Assembly (NCBI GenBank): GCA_030602565.1
Contig: JAUVZL010000002.1
Location: 32,253-96,252 of the forward strand
Length of the DNA stretch: 64,000 nucleotides
Direction: 5' to 3'
Source: Candidatus Stahliibacteriota bacterium
Lineage (GTDB): Bacteria; Hydrothermota; Tepidihabitantia; SM23-42
Each line of letters begins with the position of its first letter. Within the stretch, counting starts at the first letter, position 1. Below the pieces are notes generated by a model, which had not been told where the DNA came from, ran no database searches, and saw only the letters and a program-made list of their open reading frames with translations. Shown here piece after piece: positions 14,580 to 23,681 of the stretch. Both the position numbers and the translations under genes were made by a program.

Positions 14580-15889
14580 TATCAACATTTCAGAATATCT
14601 TTAAAGTACCTGACCTGAAGAAAAAATTGGGGTTCACGCTCTTTGCTCTTGCTGTGTACCGGCTCGGTGGCCATATCCCTTTACCTGGCATCAACGCCCA
14701 GGCACTTGGTTTGCTCATGGCTCAATTGAAACAGCAAGGGTCTATATTCGGCATGTACGATATCTTTGTCGGCGGTGCCCTATCACGGTCAGCCATTCTT
14801 TTCCTCGGGGTTATGCCCTATATATCAGCTTCAATTATTTTCCAGCTGCTGGGCTCAGTGTTCCCACAGATTGAGCGGTTACAGCGCGACCAAGCCGGAC
14901 GTAGGAAAATAACTCAGTACACCAGGTATCTTACGGTCGCGTTGGCAGCATTCCAGGCAATCGGTATCTCCATCTTTCTTGAGGCCCAGAAATTTACGAG
15001 CACGGCTGGTCCCATGGCGATAGTCTATGATCCAGGATGGGGGTTCCGGATAACTGCCATGCTAACCCTAACCTGCGGCGCGGTATTTGCTATGTGGCTG
15101 GGTGAACAAATTACAGAAAAAGGTATCGGTAATGGGATTTCTTTCCTGATTTTTGTCGGCTGCCTTGAAGAATACCCTGGTTACTTCTTACAGACCGTAC
15201 AACGGGTTCTTACCCAGGGTCTATCAATTATCAACGTGTTCGTGATGATAGTAGTCATGATTGCTATTGTCGCCGGCGTGGTCATCATGACCCAAGCCGC
15301 ACGCCGCATTCCAGTCCAGTATCCAAAGCGCATTGTTGGTCGTAAAATGTATGGCGGTCAGTCTACTTTCTTACCTTTACGGGTTAATACAGCTGGTGTC
15401 ATTCCAATAATCTTCGCGCAATCTCTGGTCATGTTCCCAAGTACAATTGGGGCTTTTCTACCAGCATTAAAAAACATCCTTGAGATGTTTAGACCAGGCT
15501 TCTGGGGGTATGACATCCTTTTCTTCTCGCTAATCGTATTCTTCACCTTTTTCTATACATCCATTGTCTTCAACCCCGTAGAAATGGCTGACAACATGAA
15601 ACGTTACGGTGGCTTTATCCCTGGAATAAGACCAGGACCAAGAACCGCCAATTATATCGATGACGTGCTGTCAAGGATCACTCTGCCGGGTGCTTTCTTT
15701 CTTGCCTTTGTTGCCTTAGTACCCTGGTATTTAATAAATTTTATCAATGTCCCTTTCTACTTTGGTGGTACGACTCTGATTATTATTGTTGGTGTCGCAC
15801 TCGATACACTCCAGCAAATCGAATCACAATTAATGATGTACCATTATGAAGGGTTCATGAAAAAGGGCAAAATCAGGGGTAGAAGATGA
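14576..15889 (+). CDS. secY: Protein translocase subunit SecY
   Basis: A 437-residue channel protein with about ten membrane helices. It shows the N-terminal RLGGHIPLPGI plug-side helix, GGALSRSAILFLGVMPYI, the cytoplasmic loop RRIPVQYPKR and the C-terminal FNPVEMADNMKRYGGFIPGIRPG. With SecE and SecG it exports unfolded proteins across the inner membrane, including the many signal-peptide proteins of this window. It overlaps rplO and adk by 4 nt each. Confidence 0.98.
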   Translation: MISTFQNIFKVPDLKKKLGFTLFALAVYRLGGHIPLPGINAQALGLLMAQLKQQGSIFGMYDIFVGGALSRSAILFLGVMPYISASIIFQLLGSVFPQIERLQRDQAGRRKITQYTRYLTVALAAFQAIGISIFLEAQKFTSTAGPMAIVYDPGWGFRITAMLTLTCGAVFAMWLGEQITEKGIGNGISFLIFVGCLEEYPGYFLQTVQRVLTQGLSIINVFVMIVVMIAIVAGVVIMTQAARRIPVQYPKRIVGRKMYGGQSTFLPLRVNTAGVIPIIFAQSLVMFPSTIGAFLPALKNILEMFRPGFWGYDILFFSLIVFFTFFYTSIVFNPVEMADNMKRYGGFIPGIRPGPRTANYIDDVLSRITLPGAFFLAFVALVPWYLINFINVPFYFGGTTLIIIVGVALDTLQQIESQLMMYHYEGFMKKGKIRGRR

Positions 15890-16536
15890 TGGTTTTGTTA
15901 TTCGGCCCCCCTGGCGTAGGCAAAGGAACCCAAGCAGATCTTTTGTCCAAACGCGACAAATTCATAAAATTTTCCACTGGCGATATGCTCCGTGAGGAAG
16001 TTGCTTCAAAAAGCAACCTGGGCAACGAAATCGCTGACTACTTGAATCATGGTGCATTAGTGCCGGACAATATCATTTCTGCACTCGCCAGTCAATTTAT
16101 TGAGAAACACAAGGCAGACCACATCTTATTCGATGGATTCCCACGGAACTTAAACCAGGCTCAAACCCTGACCAAAGACTTAAAGCGTCTCCTCTTGTCA
16201 TTAAAGGTAGCGATTGAAATGCACCTTGATAAAGCTGAGATAATCGAACGTCTGAGGAACAGAAGATACTGTCCCCAGTGTAATAAGATATACAATTACG
16301 TAACAAACCCACCCCGTCAGGAACAAGTTTGCGACATCTGCAAAACCGCTCTCGTAAAGAGGAACGATGATGACGAAAGGGTTATCCGTAAGAGGTTAGA
16401 TGTCTATGAAAAAGAAACTCGACCACTCGTTGATTACTATAAATCACATCGCATCTATGAGCGCGTAGAAGCAACTGGCTCTCAAGACGAAGTGTTTAAG
16501 AAAATCTCCAATATTATTAATGGCCATACCGATTAA
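15886..16536 (+). CDS. adk: Adenylate kinase (zinc-type)
   Basis: A 216-residue kinase for ATP + AMP = 2 ADP. The P-loop GPPGVGKGTQ is at residues 7-16, the AMP-binding FSTGDMLREE near 30-39 and FDGFPRNLNQA near 83-93. The lid carries four zinc-binding cysteines, CPQCNK and VCDICKT, a feature of Gram-positive and many deep-branching bacteria. It overlaps secY by 4 nt and map by 17 nt. Confidence 0.97.
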   Translation: MMVLLFGPPGVGKGTQADLLSKRDKFIKFSTGDMLREEVASKSNLGNEIADYLNHGALVPDNIISALASQFIEKHKADHILFDGFPRNLNQAQTLTKDLKRLLLSLKVAIEMHLDKAEIIERLRNRRYCPQCNKIYNYVTNPPRQEQVCDICKTALVKRNDDDERVIRKRLDVYEKETRPLVDYYKSHRIYERVEATGSQDEVFKKISNIINGHTD

Positions 16537-17278
16537 GGATGAAGAGGCAATCAAAAAAATTGCCGTCGCCGGCAATATTATTTTCGGCATCTTCTCAGAG
16601 ATTTCAAAAATGGACTTGGTCGGAATGAAAACAATAGAATTAAACGATTATGTTGATACCGCAATCAATGATCGCGGCGCGTCGCCTGCTTTTCTTAACT
16701 ATCGTGGTTTCCCAAAAAGTTGCTGTATTTCTTTGAATAACGAAGTTGTCCACGGTATACCAGATGAGCACAAGATTGCAAGTGGTGACCTCATTAAGAT
16801 CGATGTCGGAGTCAAATACCACGGTTATATCGCTGATGCAGCAAGGACTTTTGCTGTCGGTAAGATATCGAAAGACGCAAGAGTACTGATAGAGGTCACC
16901 AAGCAAGCGTTGCGAGAAGGTATAAAAGCTGCAAAAAAAGGGAATAGGATATCAGACATCTCGCGCCGTGTCCAAACAATCGTCGAAACCAATGGTTTCA
17001 GTGTTGTTAGAGAATTAACCGGCCATGGTGTTGGTCAGGTCCTGCACGAAGAACCAGTCATTCCAAATTTTGTAGCCAGCGGACCAAACCCAGTGCTCTC
17101 TACCGGAATGGTTATAGCAATTGAACCGATGGTGAATAGAGGGGATTACCAAGTTAAAACTGAATCCAATGGCTGGACAATATCAACACGCGACGGTTCA
17201 CTATCCTGTCATTTTGAGGATACTATTGCGATCTTAGAAAAGGGGAATATTAATTTAACAAGAGTTGTGGAAAATTAA
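16520..17278 (+). CDS. map: Methionine aminopeptidase, type I
   Basis: A 252-residue enzyme that removes the initiator methionine. The metal ligands appear in order: the two aspartates (IDVGVKYHGYIADAARTF), the His in LTGHGVG, and the two glutamates in IAIEPMV and CHFEDTI. The ATG lies 17 nt inside adk. Position after secY-adk is the common order. Confidence 0.96.
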   Translation: MAIPIKDEEAIKKIAVAGNIIFGIFSEISKMDLVGMKTIELNDYVDTAINDRGASPAFLNYRGFPKSCCISLNNEVVHGIPDEHKIASGDLIKIDVGVKYHGYIADAARTFAVGKISKDARVLIEVTKQALREGIKAAKKGNRISDISRRVQTIVETNGFSVVRELTGHGVGQVLHEEPVIPNFVASGPNPVLSTGMVIAIEPMVNRGDYQVKTESNGWTISTRDGSLSCHFEDTIAILEKGNINLTRVVEN

Positions 17279-17281
17279 ACT

Positions 17282-17500
17282 ATGTCACGAAAAGACTTAA
17301 TCCAGACAGAAGGCACGATACTCGAGACTCTTCCCAACGCAATGTTTCGCGTTGAGCTAGACAACGGTCATAAGGTACTCGCTCATGTCTCTGGTAAAAT
17401 GAGGATGAGTTACATAAAAATCCTTCCGGGCGACAGAGTATTGCTCGAACTGACACCTTACGACCTTTCACGTGGTCGTATTGTCTGGAGATACAAGTAA
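17282..17500 (+). CDS. infA: Translation initiation factor IF-1
   Basis: A 72-residue OB-fold protein: [22 protein letters not shown]...[35 protein letters not shown]. It binds the ribosomal A site during initiation. The start follows the map stop by 3 nt. There is no strong purine-rich site before it, so translation is probably coupled to map. It is followed by a 134-nt gap with an internal promoter. Confidence 0.97.
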   Translation: MSRKDLIQTEGTILETLPNAMFRVELDNGHKVLAHVSGKMRMSYIKILPGDRVLLELTPYDLSRGRIVWRYK

Positions 17501-17583
17501 TCAGAAGGTTTAAAATGGTTAATAGAAGGCATAAGAAAACTACGAAGACTTATTGCTTAGAAGGTTTACTAATGCAAAAACAC

Positions 17584-17611
17584 TTGATTTTTCCGTAGAA
17601 TTGTGTATAAT
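17584..17611 (+). promoter_or_regulatory. Internal promoter before rpmJ
   Basis: TTGATT, 16-nt spacer, TATAAT within the infA-rpmJ gap; AAGGAGG follows at 17624-17630. It would drive rpmJ-rpsM-rpsK-rpsD-rpoA-rplQ separately from the upstream genes. Confidence 0.7.
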
Positions 17612-17634
17612 ATTGTTTAAATTAAGGAGGAATT

Positions 17635-17748
17635 TTGAAAGTTAAGACGTCGGTTAAGAAACGGTGCATTTCCTGTCGGATCATCAAGCGCAAAGGCGTT
17701 GTTATGGTCATTTGCAAAAACCCGCGACATAAACAACGGCAGGGGTAA
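17635..17748 (+). CDS. rpmJ: 50S ribosomal protein L36
   Basis: A 37-residue protein read from a TTG start at 17635, placed 4 nt behind AAGGAGG. The sequence begins [20 protein letters not shown] and ends [13 protein letters not shown]; the zinc ligands C11, C14, C27 and H32 of the C+ form of L36 are all present. It is too short and has the wrong start codon for routine ORF calling, but it is in its standard place between infA and rpsM. Confidence 0.96.
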   Translation: MKVKTSVKKRCISCRIIKRKGVVMVICKNPRHKQRQG

Positions 17749-17756
17749 AGACAGAT

Positions 17757-17826
17757 GTTAGATATTAGTAATTGACATAAATAATATCGAACTAGAATCT
17801 AGTATCTTGTATCTAGTATCTGGTTT
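17757..17826. repeat. Micro-repeat DNA between rpmJ and rpsM
   Basis: Four imperfect copies of (C)TAGTATCT: CTAGAATCTAGTATCTTG, then TATCTAGTATCTGG. A TTGACA lies at 17773 but no well-spaced -10 follows, so I do not call a promoter. Confidence 0.6.
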
Positions 17827-17838
17827 GTAAGGAGGTTT

Positions 17839-18222
17839 ATGGCTAGAATTTCAGGTGTTGATTTACCACCAAATAAAAAGGTTGAATATGGACTTACCGC
17901 AATCTATGGCATTGGTCTTCACACTGCACACAAGATTGTCCATACAATCGGCATTGATCCAGTCAAGAAAATCAGAGACTTGAGCGATGAGGATATCATG
18001 AGAATAAGAAAGCTAATTGAAGCAGAATACAAGGTAGAAGGAGCTCTGCGCGCAGAGATCGCTGTTGATGTTAAACGGCTTATTGATATTGGAAGCTATC
18101 GTGGGTCAAGACATAAGGTTGGGTTACCAACAAGAGGACAGCGTACGCGGACGAATGCACGTACCAGAAAAGGTAGAAAGAAAACCGTGGCACGTAAAGC
18201 AGGGCCAGGAGGTAAGAAGTAA
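17839..18222 (+). CDS. rpsM: 30S ribosomal protein S13
   Basis: A 127-residue S13: [20 protein letters not shown] at the start and the basic C-terminal tail with [20 protein letters not shown], which reaches toward the P-site tRNA. TAAGGAGG lies 6 nt before the ATG. Its stop overlaps the rpsK start (TAATG). Confidence 0.97.
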   Translation: MARISGVDLPPNKKVEYGLTAIYGIGLHTAHKIVHTIGIDPVKKIRDLSDEDIMRIRKLIEAEYKVEGALRAEIAVDVKRLIDIGSYRGSRHKVGLPTRGQRTRTNARTRKGRKKTVARKAGPGGKK

Positions 18223-18641
18223 TGAGGAAGCCAAAGCCAAGGAGAACGCGCGGCGTAAGACCTAAAATATCCAAGCGTAAGAAGGCTGTTGGCACCGAGC
18301 AAATCGGAATTGCCAATATTTTCGCTTCATTTAATAATACCATCGTATCGATATGTGACAGCAAGGGTAATGTTCTATGTTGGTCTTCAGGAGGGAAGAT
18401 AGGTTTTAAAGGTACTAAGAAGGGTACTGCATATGCTGCCCAGCAATGTGCTGACCGCGTAGCAAGAGAAGCATTAACGCTCGGTGTTAAACGGATCGAA
18501 TTGAGAATAAAGGGTCCAGGGCCAGGTCGTGAAGCAGCGATCAGAACACTCCAGACTGTCGGCTTAATAATCACCGCAATCAAAGATGTTACTCCTTTGC
18601 CGCACAATGGTTGCCGACCACCAAGACGAAGGAGGGTGTAA
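18222..18641 (+). CDS. rpsK: 30S ribosomal protein S11
   Basis: A 139-residue S11 with the family core [40 protein letters not shown], and the C-terminal [18 protein letters not shown]. The N-terminus ([20 protein letters not shown]) is longer and more basic than in Escherichia coli. It overlaps rpsM by one base and is followed by rpsD after 2 nt. Confidence 0.97.
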   Translation: MRKPKPRRTRGVRPKISKRKKAVGTEQIGIANIFASFNNTIVSICDSKGNVLCWSSGGKIGFKGTKKGTAYAAQQCADRVAREALTLGVKRIELRIKGPGPGREAAIRTLQTVGLIITAIKDVTPLPHNGCRPPRRRRV

Positions 18642-18643
18642 AA

Positions 18644-19273
18644 GTGGCACGTTATATCGGGGCAAAATGCAAAATCTGTCGCCGCGAAAGCGAAAAGCTG
18701 TTCTTGCGCGGAAGTCGTTGTTACACTGACAAATGCGCGTTTACGCGCCGGGGCTATCCGCCTGGCAGTCACGGTAAAGTTGGCAGACGAAAACTAACGA
18801 GCTATGCTATTCAGCTTAGAGAAAAACAGAAAGTTAAGTCGATCTATGGAATCCTTGAAAGGCAGTTCAGGAAAATCTTTAACGATGCAACAAGAAAAGC
18901 CGGCAACCCTGGCGAGAACCTTCTGATCGCTCTGGAAAAACGACTAGATAACGTCGTTTACCAACTTGGCATAGCGTCTTCCAGAACCCACGCAAGACAA
19001 CTGGTTAGACATGGTCATATTTTGGTCAACGACAAAAAAATGAACATCCCTTCGTATATGGTAAAGGTGGATCAAGTTATTAAACTTGTCGACGCACAAA
19101 AGAAAAATCCGCTTGTCAAGAAAGCACTTGAGGAACGCGATCCAGAAAAGATTGTTAGTTGGCTCAAGCTGAATAAGGAAAAAATCACTGGTACAATAGT
19201 ACGCTCACCCAAACGCGAAGACATCCTAATGCCAATTCAAGAAAATTTGATAGTTGAATTATATTCTAAATAA
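18644..19273 (+). CDS. rpsD: 30S ribosomal protein S4 (zinc form)
   Basis: A 209-residue S4 started at GTG 18644 (VARYIGAKCKICRRE), behind GGAGG at 18631-18635; an upstream in-frame ATG at 18611 lies inside rpsK and gives a non-family extension. Four cysteines (CKIC and CYTDKC) make the zinc site of the C+ S4. The S4 RNA-binding domain is at about 98-160 (RLDNVVYQLGIASSRTHARQ). The protein nucleates 30S assembly and often represses its own operon. Confidence 0.96.
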   Translation: MARYIGAKCKICRRESEKLFLRGSRCYTDKCAFTRRGYPPGSHGKVGRRKLTSYAIQLREKQKVKSIYGILERQFRKIFNDATRKAGNPGENLLIALEKRLDNVVYQLGIASSRTHARQLVRHGHILVNDKKMNIPSYMVKVDQVIKLVDAQKKNPLVKKALEERDPEKIVSWLKLNKEKITGTIVRSPKREDILMPIQENLIVELYSK

Positions 19274-19282
19274 AGGGGTACT

Positions 19283-20266
19283 ATGGCCTTAAAACCATTT
19301 GTTATGCCAAAAAGTATTGAAGTTGACAAAAAACTCACAAATGACACGTTTGGTCGTTTCATTTTATCGCCCCTGGAACGCGGTTTCGGGATAACTCTTG
19401 GCAATGCCCTAAGGAGAATATTATTGTCATCAATTCAAGGGGCGGCGATAACTAGAGTGAGGATTGGTGACATCTTGCAAGAATTTTCCACAATCCCTGG
19501 TGTCTACGAAGATATTGTAGCAGTTATCCTGAACTTGAAACGTATCAGAGTGAAATTATTGACTGATGGTCCCAGCACCCTATATTTAAAAGTCAAAGGA
19601 AAAAAAGAATATACTGCTGAGAACATCGAAAAAAATCCTGATTTAGTAATAATGACACCAAAACAAAAAATATTGACGGTAACTGAAACCAAGGTGAACC
19701 TCCCCATGGAAATGACTGTCGAAGCTGGCCGCGGGTATGTTCCGGCAGATGCTTTCAAACTTACTGAGGCACCAATTGGAACAATATTCATCGATGCCAT
19801 ATTCACACCTATCTTGTCAGTCAATTTCAACATAAAGAATACGCGCGTCGGCACCAAGACTGATTATGATCATCTCTCGCTCGAACTCAAAACTGATGGC
19901 AGTCTAACTCCAGTTGAAGCAATTGTTGAAGCATCAAGTCTCCTCAAATACCACCTGTCTTTTATCACCAGCCTCGGAGTCGAACCACAGTTCACATCAA
20001 AAGAGCAGCTCAATGCTGAACATCGCCGCATCCGGGAAATACTGAAGAGGAGTATCGATGAGCTCGAGATATCAGTCCGAGCATCTAACTGCCTTAAGAA
20101 CGAAAACATTCAGACAATTGGCGACCTTGTCAAAAAGAGCGGGAAAGAATTGCTGACCTATGAGAACTTTGGACGAAAATCGCTCAAGGAATTAGAAAAG
20201 AATCTGTCCAAGGAAGGGCTACACCTTGAAATGGATGTGGATAAATACTTGAAAGAAGACATATAA
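19283..20266 (+). CDS. rpoA: DNA-directed RNA polymerase subunit alpha
   Basis: A 327-residue alpha subunit. The N-terminal dimerisation domain has FGRFILSPLERGFGITLGNALRR and the C-terminal domain (about 255-320) has ELEISVRASNCLKNENIQTI and KSGKELLTYENFGRKSLKE for contact with UP elements and regulators. It follows rpsD by 9 nt. Length and order are standard. Confidence 0.98.
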   Translation: MALKPFVMPKSIEVDKKLTNDTFGRFILSPLERGFGITLGNALRRILLSSIQGAAITRVRIGDILQEFSTIPGVYEDIVAVILNLKRIRVKLLTDGPSTLYLKVKGKKEYTAENIEKNPDLVIMTPKQKILTVTETKVNLPMEMTVEAGRGYVPADAFKLTEAPIGTIFIDAIFTPILSVNFNIKNTRVGTKTDYDHLSLELKTDGSLTPVEAIVEASSLLKYHLSFITSLGVEPQFTSKEQLNAEHRRIREILKRSIDELEISVRASNCLKNENIQTIGDLVKKSGKELLTYENFGRKSLKELEKNLSKEGLHLEMDVDKYLKEDI

Positions 20267-20326
20267 ATGAAGAAGGCCCAGACAAGACAGAAGAGGGCAA
20301 AAACAATATTTTCGAGGTGAGCGAAT

Positions 20327-20953
20327 ATGAGACATGGTGATCGAGTAAAGAAATTGGGTAGAAAAAAGGAACATCGCATTGCCTTGCTGCGAAACCTATG
20401 TCGCTCTCTGTTCATTTTAGAAAAAATTAGAACAACCTTGCCAAAAGCAAAAGAAGCAAAGAAAATGGCTGAACACTTGATAGAATTCGCCAAACGCAAT
20501 GACCTTGCCGCCCACCGACGCATCTATCGTCAGATTCAAGACCATAAACTCGTTAAGATTATCTGTGACGAAATCGGCCCAAGGTTTAGCGAGCGTCACG
20601 GAGGCTACACGAGAATCTACCGACTCGGACCAAGACTCGGCGATGGTGCGGAAATGGCGATCCTTGAACTAGTCGAACAAAGTAACCCGGATACAATTAC
20701 CATGAGAAGAAAACTGATCGAACGACGTCATCTAGTAGAAGCCCAAACCAAGAAAAAGGCGAAGAAAGAGAAGAAGCCGAAAGAGAAGAAGGTAAAAGAG
20801 AAAGATACGCAAGCCGCCGCTAAGAAAGAGAAAAAAGAAAAGAAAGTATCTAAAAAGAAGGTGGCTAAAAAGAAAGCAAAGAAAATAAAACAGGAAAGAA
20901 AGGCAAAAAAGAAAACCAAAGAGAAAAAAGGCAAGAAAAAACGTAAGAAATAA
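20327..20953 (+). CDS. rplQ: 50S ribosomal protein L17 with long Lys-rich tail
   Basis: A 208-residue protein. The first 120 or so residues are canonical L17 (MRHGDRVKKLGRKKEHRIAL, RLGPRLGDGAEMAILELV). The last 70 residues are almost entirely Lys, Glu and Ala (AKKEKKPKEKKVKEKDTQ and similar), far beyond the usual 115-130 residue length. Tails of this type could contact rRNA outside the tunnel exit. It ends the alpha operon. The tail is coded by A-rich, low-complexity DNA (20750-20950), which is prone to slippage. Confidence 0.95.
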   Translation: MRHGDRVKKLGRKKEHRIALLRNLCRSLFILEKIRTTLPKAKEAKKMAEHLIEFAKRNDLAAHRRIYRQIQDHKLVKIICDEIGPRFSERHGGYTRIYRLGPRLGDGAEMAILELVEQSNPDTITMRRKLIERRHLVEAQTKKKAKKEKKPKEKKVKEKDTQAAAKKEKKEKKVSKKKVAKKKAKKIKQERKAKKKTKEKKGKKKRKK

Positions 20954-21085
20954 CACGCCCGATATTATGGTCGTTTAATAATAACTATTAACATCTCTGC
21001 TTGGTAATATCATCAAATGAAGGAGAACTTGATTTTGCTGCCGATTTCAATATAATTCCTCTACTTTCCAGAAAAATGGAACACA

Positions 21086-21250
21086 ATGTTTGATATTCTG
21101 ACTTCAATACTCTCAAAAGTAGATGCAGACTATGCAGATATCCGTTACGAGATCAAAAAAGAGGTGATAATTTCCTTGCTGGCAACCTTTATAAAACTCT
21201 GCAAAACATATACGCTATTTGACGATGTTAGTGTGGCAACAACAAATTGA
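21086..21250 (+). pseudogene. Possible remnant of a TldD/PmbA-like gene start
   Basis: A 54-codon frame starting MFDILTSILSKVDADYADIR, which resembles the N-terminus of TldD/TldE (PmbA) proteases (a helix followed by ADYADIR). After about 30 residues the similarity stops and the frame ends at 21250. Nothing else of a TldD gene follows; the decayed prolyl oligopeptidase begins in another frame. I read it as the stub left by a deletion. The call rests on one short motif and is weak. Confidence 0.35.
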
Positions 21251-22998
21251 TTTTATAAGAAACAACATATCCTATCTATGCGTGCTGATGGGTCTTGTGA
21301 CCTGCACGCTGAAGTACCAGTCTTTCCACTATCCTACGATAGAAAAAACAGCCGTCGCTGATACACTTCACGGCACCGTAATTTTTGACAATTATCGCTG
21401 GCTCGAAAGCAGTGAAGAACCTCGTGTGCAAACATGGTTACAAAAACAGGAGAATATAACACGGTCTATAATAGACAAATTACCCCAACGCAAGTGGCTG
21501 GTTGAACGCTACACTTCCTTATGGCGTTATGATGATGAACGAACCCCTCAAAAAGTACTCGGTAGTGACCGACTCTTCTTTTGGGCAACCAAGAAAGAAT
21601 GGGAACGCTGGGCATACTATTATAGAGACCACGAATCTGCTCCGGCAATCCTTCTGTTGAACCCAAATGAGTGGGGACCAAGAACACTGAACCTCGTCCA
21701 GCCCTCACGCGACGGGAAATACCTGGCTTTTGGAACTGCTGAAGCTGGCAATGAACAGATTATTATAAAGGTAATGGAGGTCGCGAGTCAAAAAATCCTT
21801 TCTGATTCACTCCGTGGCTGGCGCCAAAGCGGTGTTGCCTGGCTACCTGACAATTCAGGTTGATGTGGACAAACCAAACAGAGAAGAATGGAAAGTACTA
21901 ATCCCTGAAGCCGATGACAACCTCTTATATATTGCCGGCATTGCCGGTCATCTTTTTGCAGTATACACGCATAATGCCCATACAGTGATTAAAATCTATT
22001 CAATAGATGGTGAATATCTAAAAGAGATTCCGCTGCCCACTTTGGGAAGCGCACGGGTATGGGGGTATTGGTCAACCTCTGATATCTAGGTGCAGTTTTC
22101 ATCATTTACTTATCCGCGAACCACTTTCCAATACGATATTGATAAGGACGAATTGGAGATCTTTCACCGACCGCCTATTGAGATCGATGTATCAAGTTAC
22201 ACGACTGAACAGGTGTGGTATGAATCAAAGGATGGCACCAGGGTCTCTATGTTCCTCATCCACCGTAAAGATATCGTAAGAGACGGCACAAATCCTACGT
22301 ACCTTACTGGATATGGTGGTTTCAATGTGCCAATGGAACCTTATTTTTCAACTATCTATGCCCTATGGCTTGAATCCGGCGGTATGGTCGCAATACCCAA
22401 CCTGCGCGGCGGCGGTGAGTACGGTAAAGAATGGCACGAAGCTGGCATGCTCGACAAGAAACAAAATGTGTTCGATGATTTCATGGCGGCGGCTGAATGG
22501 CTTATTGAAAATAAGTACACCCAGCGCGATAAGCTGGCTATTGGCGGCGGCAGCAATGGAGGATTGCTCGTGGGCGCCGTCGTGGTCCAGAGACCAGAAC
22601 TCTTCAAGATCGTGTACTGTGCAGTACCTTTGCTTGACATGCTCCGATATCACAAGTTTGGCTATGCAAATATCTGGGCTGAAGAATACGGCAGTGCCGA
22701 GGATCCCGAACAATTCAAGTACTTGCATGAATACTCTCCTTATCATAATGTAATCGATGGAACTGCCTACCCGGCAATGCTTTTTGTCGGCAGTGAAAAT
22801 GATGCTCGGTGCTATCCGCTGCATGCCATGAAAATGGCTGCGCGTATGCAAGAAGCAAACCCTTCAGGTGAACCAATCCTTTTGCTCGTTCGAAGAAAAT
22901 CCGGACATGGTGGCGGGACAACAATCACTGAATCAATTGAACAACAAGCCGAAGTCTGGGCATTCTTGATGGACAAAGTTGGCTTAACCCCACCTTAA
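21219..22998 (+). pseudogene. Prolyl oligopeptidase (S9A), disrupted
   Basis: Three in-order pieces of one S9A peptidase. Piece 1 (to 21863) has the propeller start, HGTVIFDNYRWLE. At about 21855-21863 the frame breaks after WLPDNSG and resumes in another frame at VDKPNREEW (piece 2, to 22089); about 85-90 residues of the propeller expected here are missing, so this is an internal deletion plus frameshift. A TAG at 22087 then interrupts piece 2 and piece 3, which share a frame; a single GAG-to-TAG change would explain it. Piece 3 has the catalytic domain: GGGSNGGLL (Ser), GSENDARCYPLHA (Asp), SGHGGG (His). The true original start is unclear (GTG 21282 or ATG 21288). Almost certainly inactive. 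Confidence 0.88.
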
Positions 22999-23106
22999 TA
23001 AATCCCATATTCATTTTATCATTTTGTCAATTAACGAAACAATAAAATAACAACGCGACAATCGTAGGCTTTGTCCATCTTTCATAGCAACAAACAGGTG
23101 TAGGCG

Positions 23107-23135
23107 TTGACATTTCCACAAAATTACGATATAAT
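23107..23135 (+). promoter_or_regulatory. Perfect consensus promoter, leaderless
   Basis: TTGACA, 17-nt spacer, TATAAT, then 6 nt to the ATG at 23142. It drives the MBL to PIG-L operon. Confidence 0.88.
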
Positions 23136-23141
23136 AAACGC

Positions 23142-23681
23142 ATGGTTTTCGAACGTCTGGTTGTTGGAGAATTAGAAAGCAATTGCTACGTATTAAAGTC
23201 CGTTGGTATCGGGATAATCATCGATCCTGGAGCTGAACCTGATAGAATCATAGCCGCGGCATCGGGCATTGAAATTCAACTCATCCTTGCCACGCACCGC
23301 CATTATGACCACGTCGATGCACTGACCGAGGTTAAAAAAGCAACCGGCGCAAAAGCCGCGATCCACCCTCTCGACTGGCTACATGGTTTTGACCTGAAGC
23401 TTCAAGATGGACAGATAATTAAATTCGGTGACGAGCAAATTACCGTGCTCCATACACCCGGCCACACACCTGGTGGATGTTGCTTTCTTATCGGCACTGA
23501 TCTTTTTTCCGGGGATACGCTATTCCCCGGTGGACACGGCAACGTCTCTTTCCGTGGCGGCGACCAACAAGCAATTCTGAAAAGTATCAAGGAGAGACTT
23601 ATGGTCCTGCCTGATAAAACAAAAGTCTATCCAGGACATGGTCCAGGAACAACGATCGGTCAGGAGCGGAGTTTGTATTGA
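23142..23681 (+). CDS. MBL-fold metallohydrolase (glyoxalase II-like)
   Basis: A 179-residue metallo-beta-lactamase-fold enzyme. The zinc motif HRHYDH (H-x-H-x-D-H) is at about 51-56, with HTPGHTPGG near 106-114, FSGDTLF near 126-132 and YPGHGPG near the end, the order seen in glyoxalase II-like and persulfide dioxygenase-like hydrolases. The likely substrate is a thioester or a thiol adduct. It is the first gene of an operon and its mRNA should be leaderless. Its stop overlaps the TTG start of the next gene. Confidence 0.92.
   Translation: MVFERLVVGELESNCYVLKSVGIGIIIDPGAEPDRIIAAASGIEIQLILATHRHYDHVDALTEVKKATGAKAAIHPLDWLHGFDLKLQDGQIIKFGDEQITVLHTPGHTPGGCCFLIGTDLFSGDTLFPGGHGNVSFRGGDQQAILKSIKERLMVLPDKTKVYPGHGPGTTIGQERSLY

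Noticed and set aside
17757..17838. Promoter between rpmJ and rpsM using TTGACA at 17773
   Set aside because: The only -10-like TAGAAT gives a 15-nt spacer and is part of the repeated word CTAGAATCTAG; the signal is not convincing.
20267..20320. 17-codon frame MKKAQTRQKRAKTIFSR between rpoA and rplQ
   Set aside because: Basic composition follows from the A-rich spacer; no family match and no convincing ribosome-binding site. A leader peptide role cannot be supported.
22087..22089. TAG at 22087 as pyrrolysine or other recoded codon
   Set aside because: The same gene also has a frame break and a large internal deletion, so decay is the simpler reading; no other in-frame TAG genes were seen.
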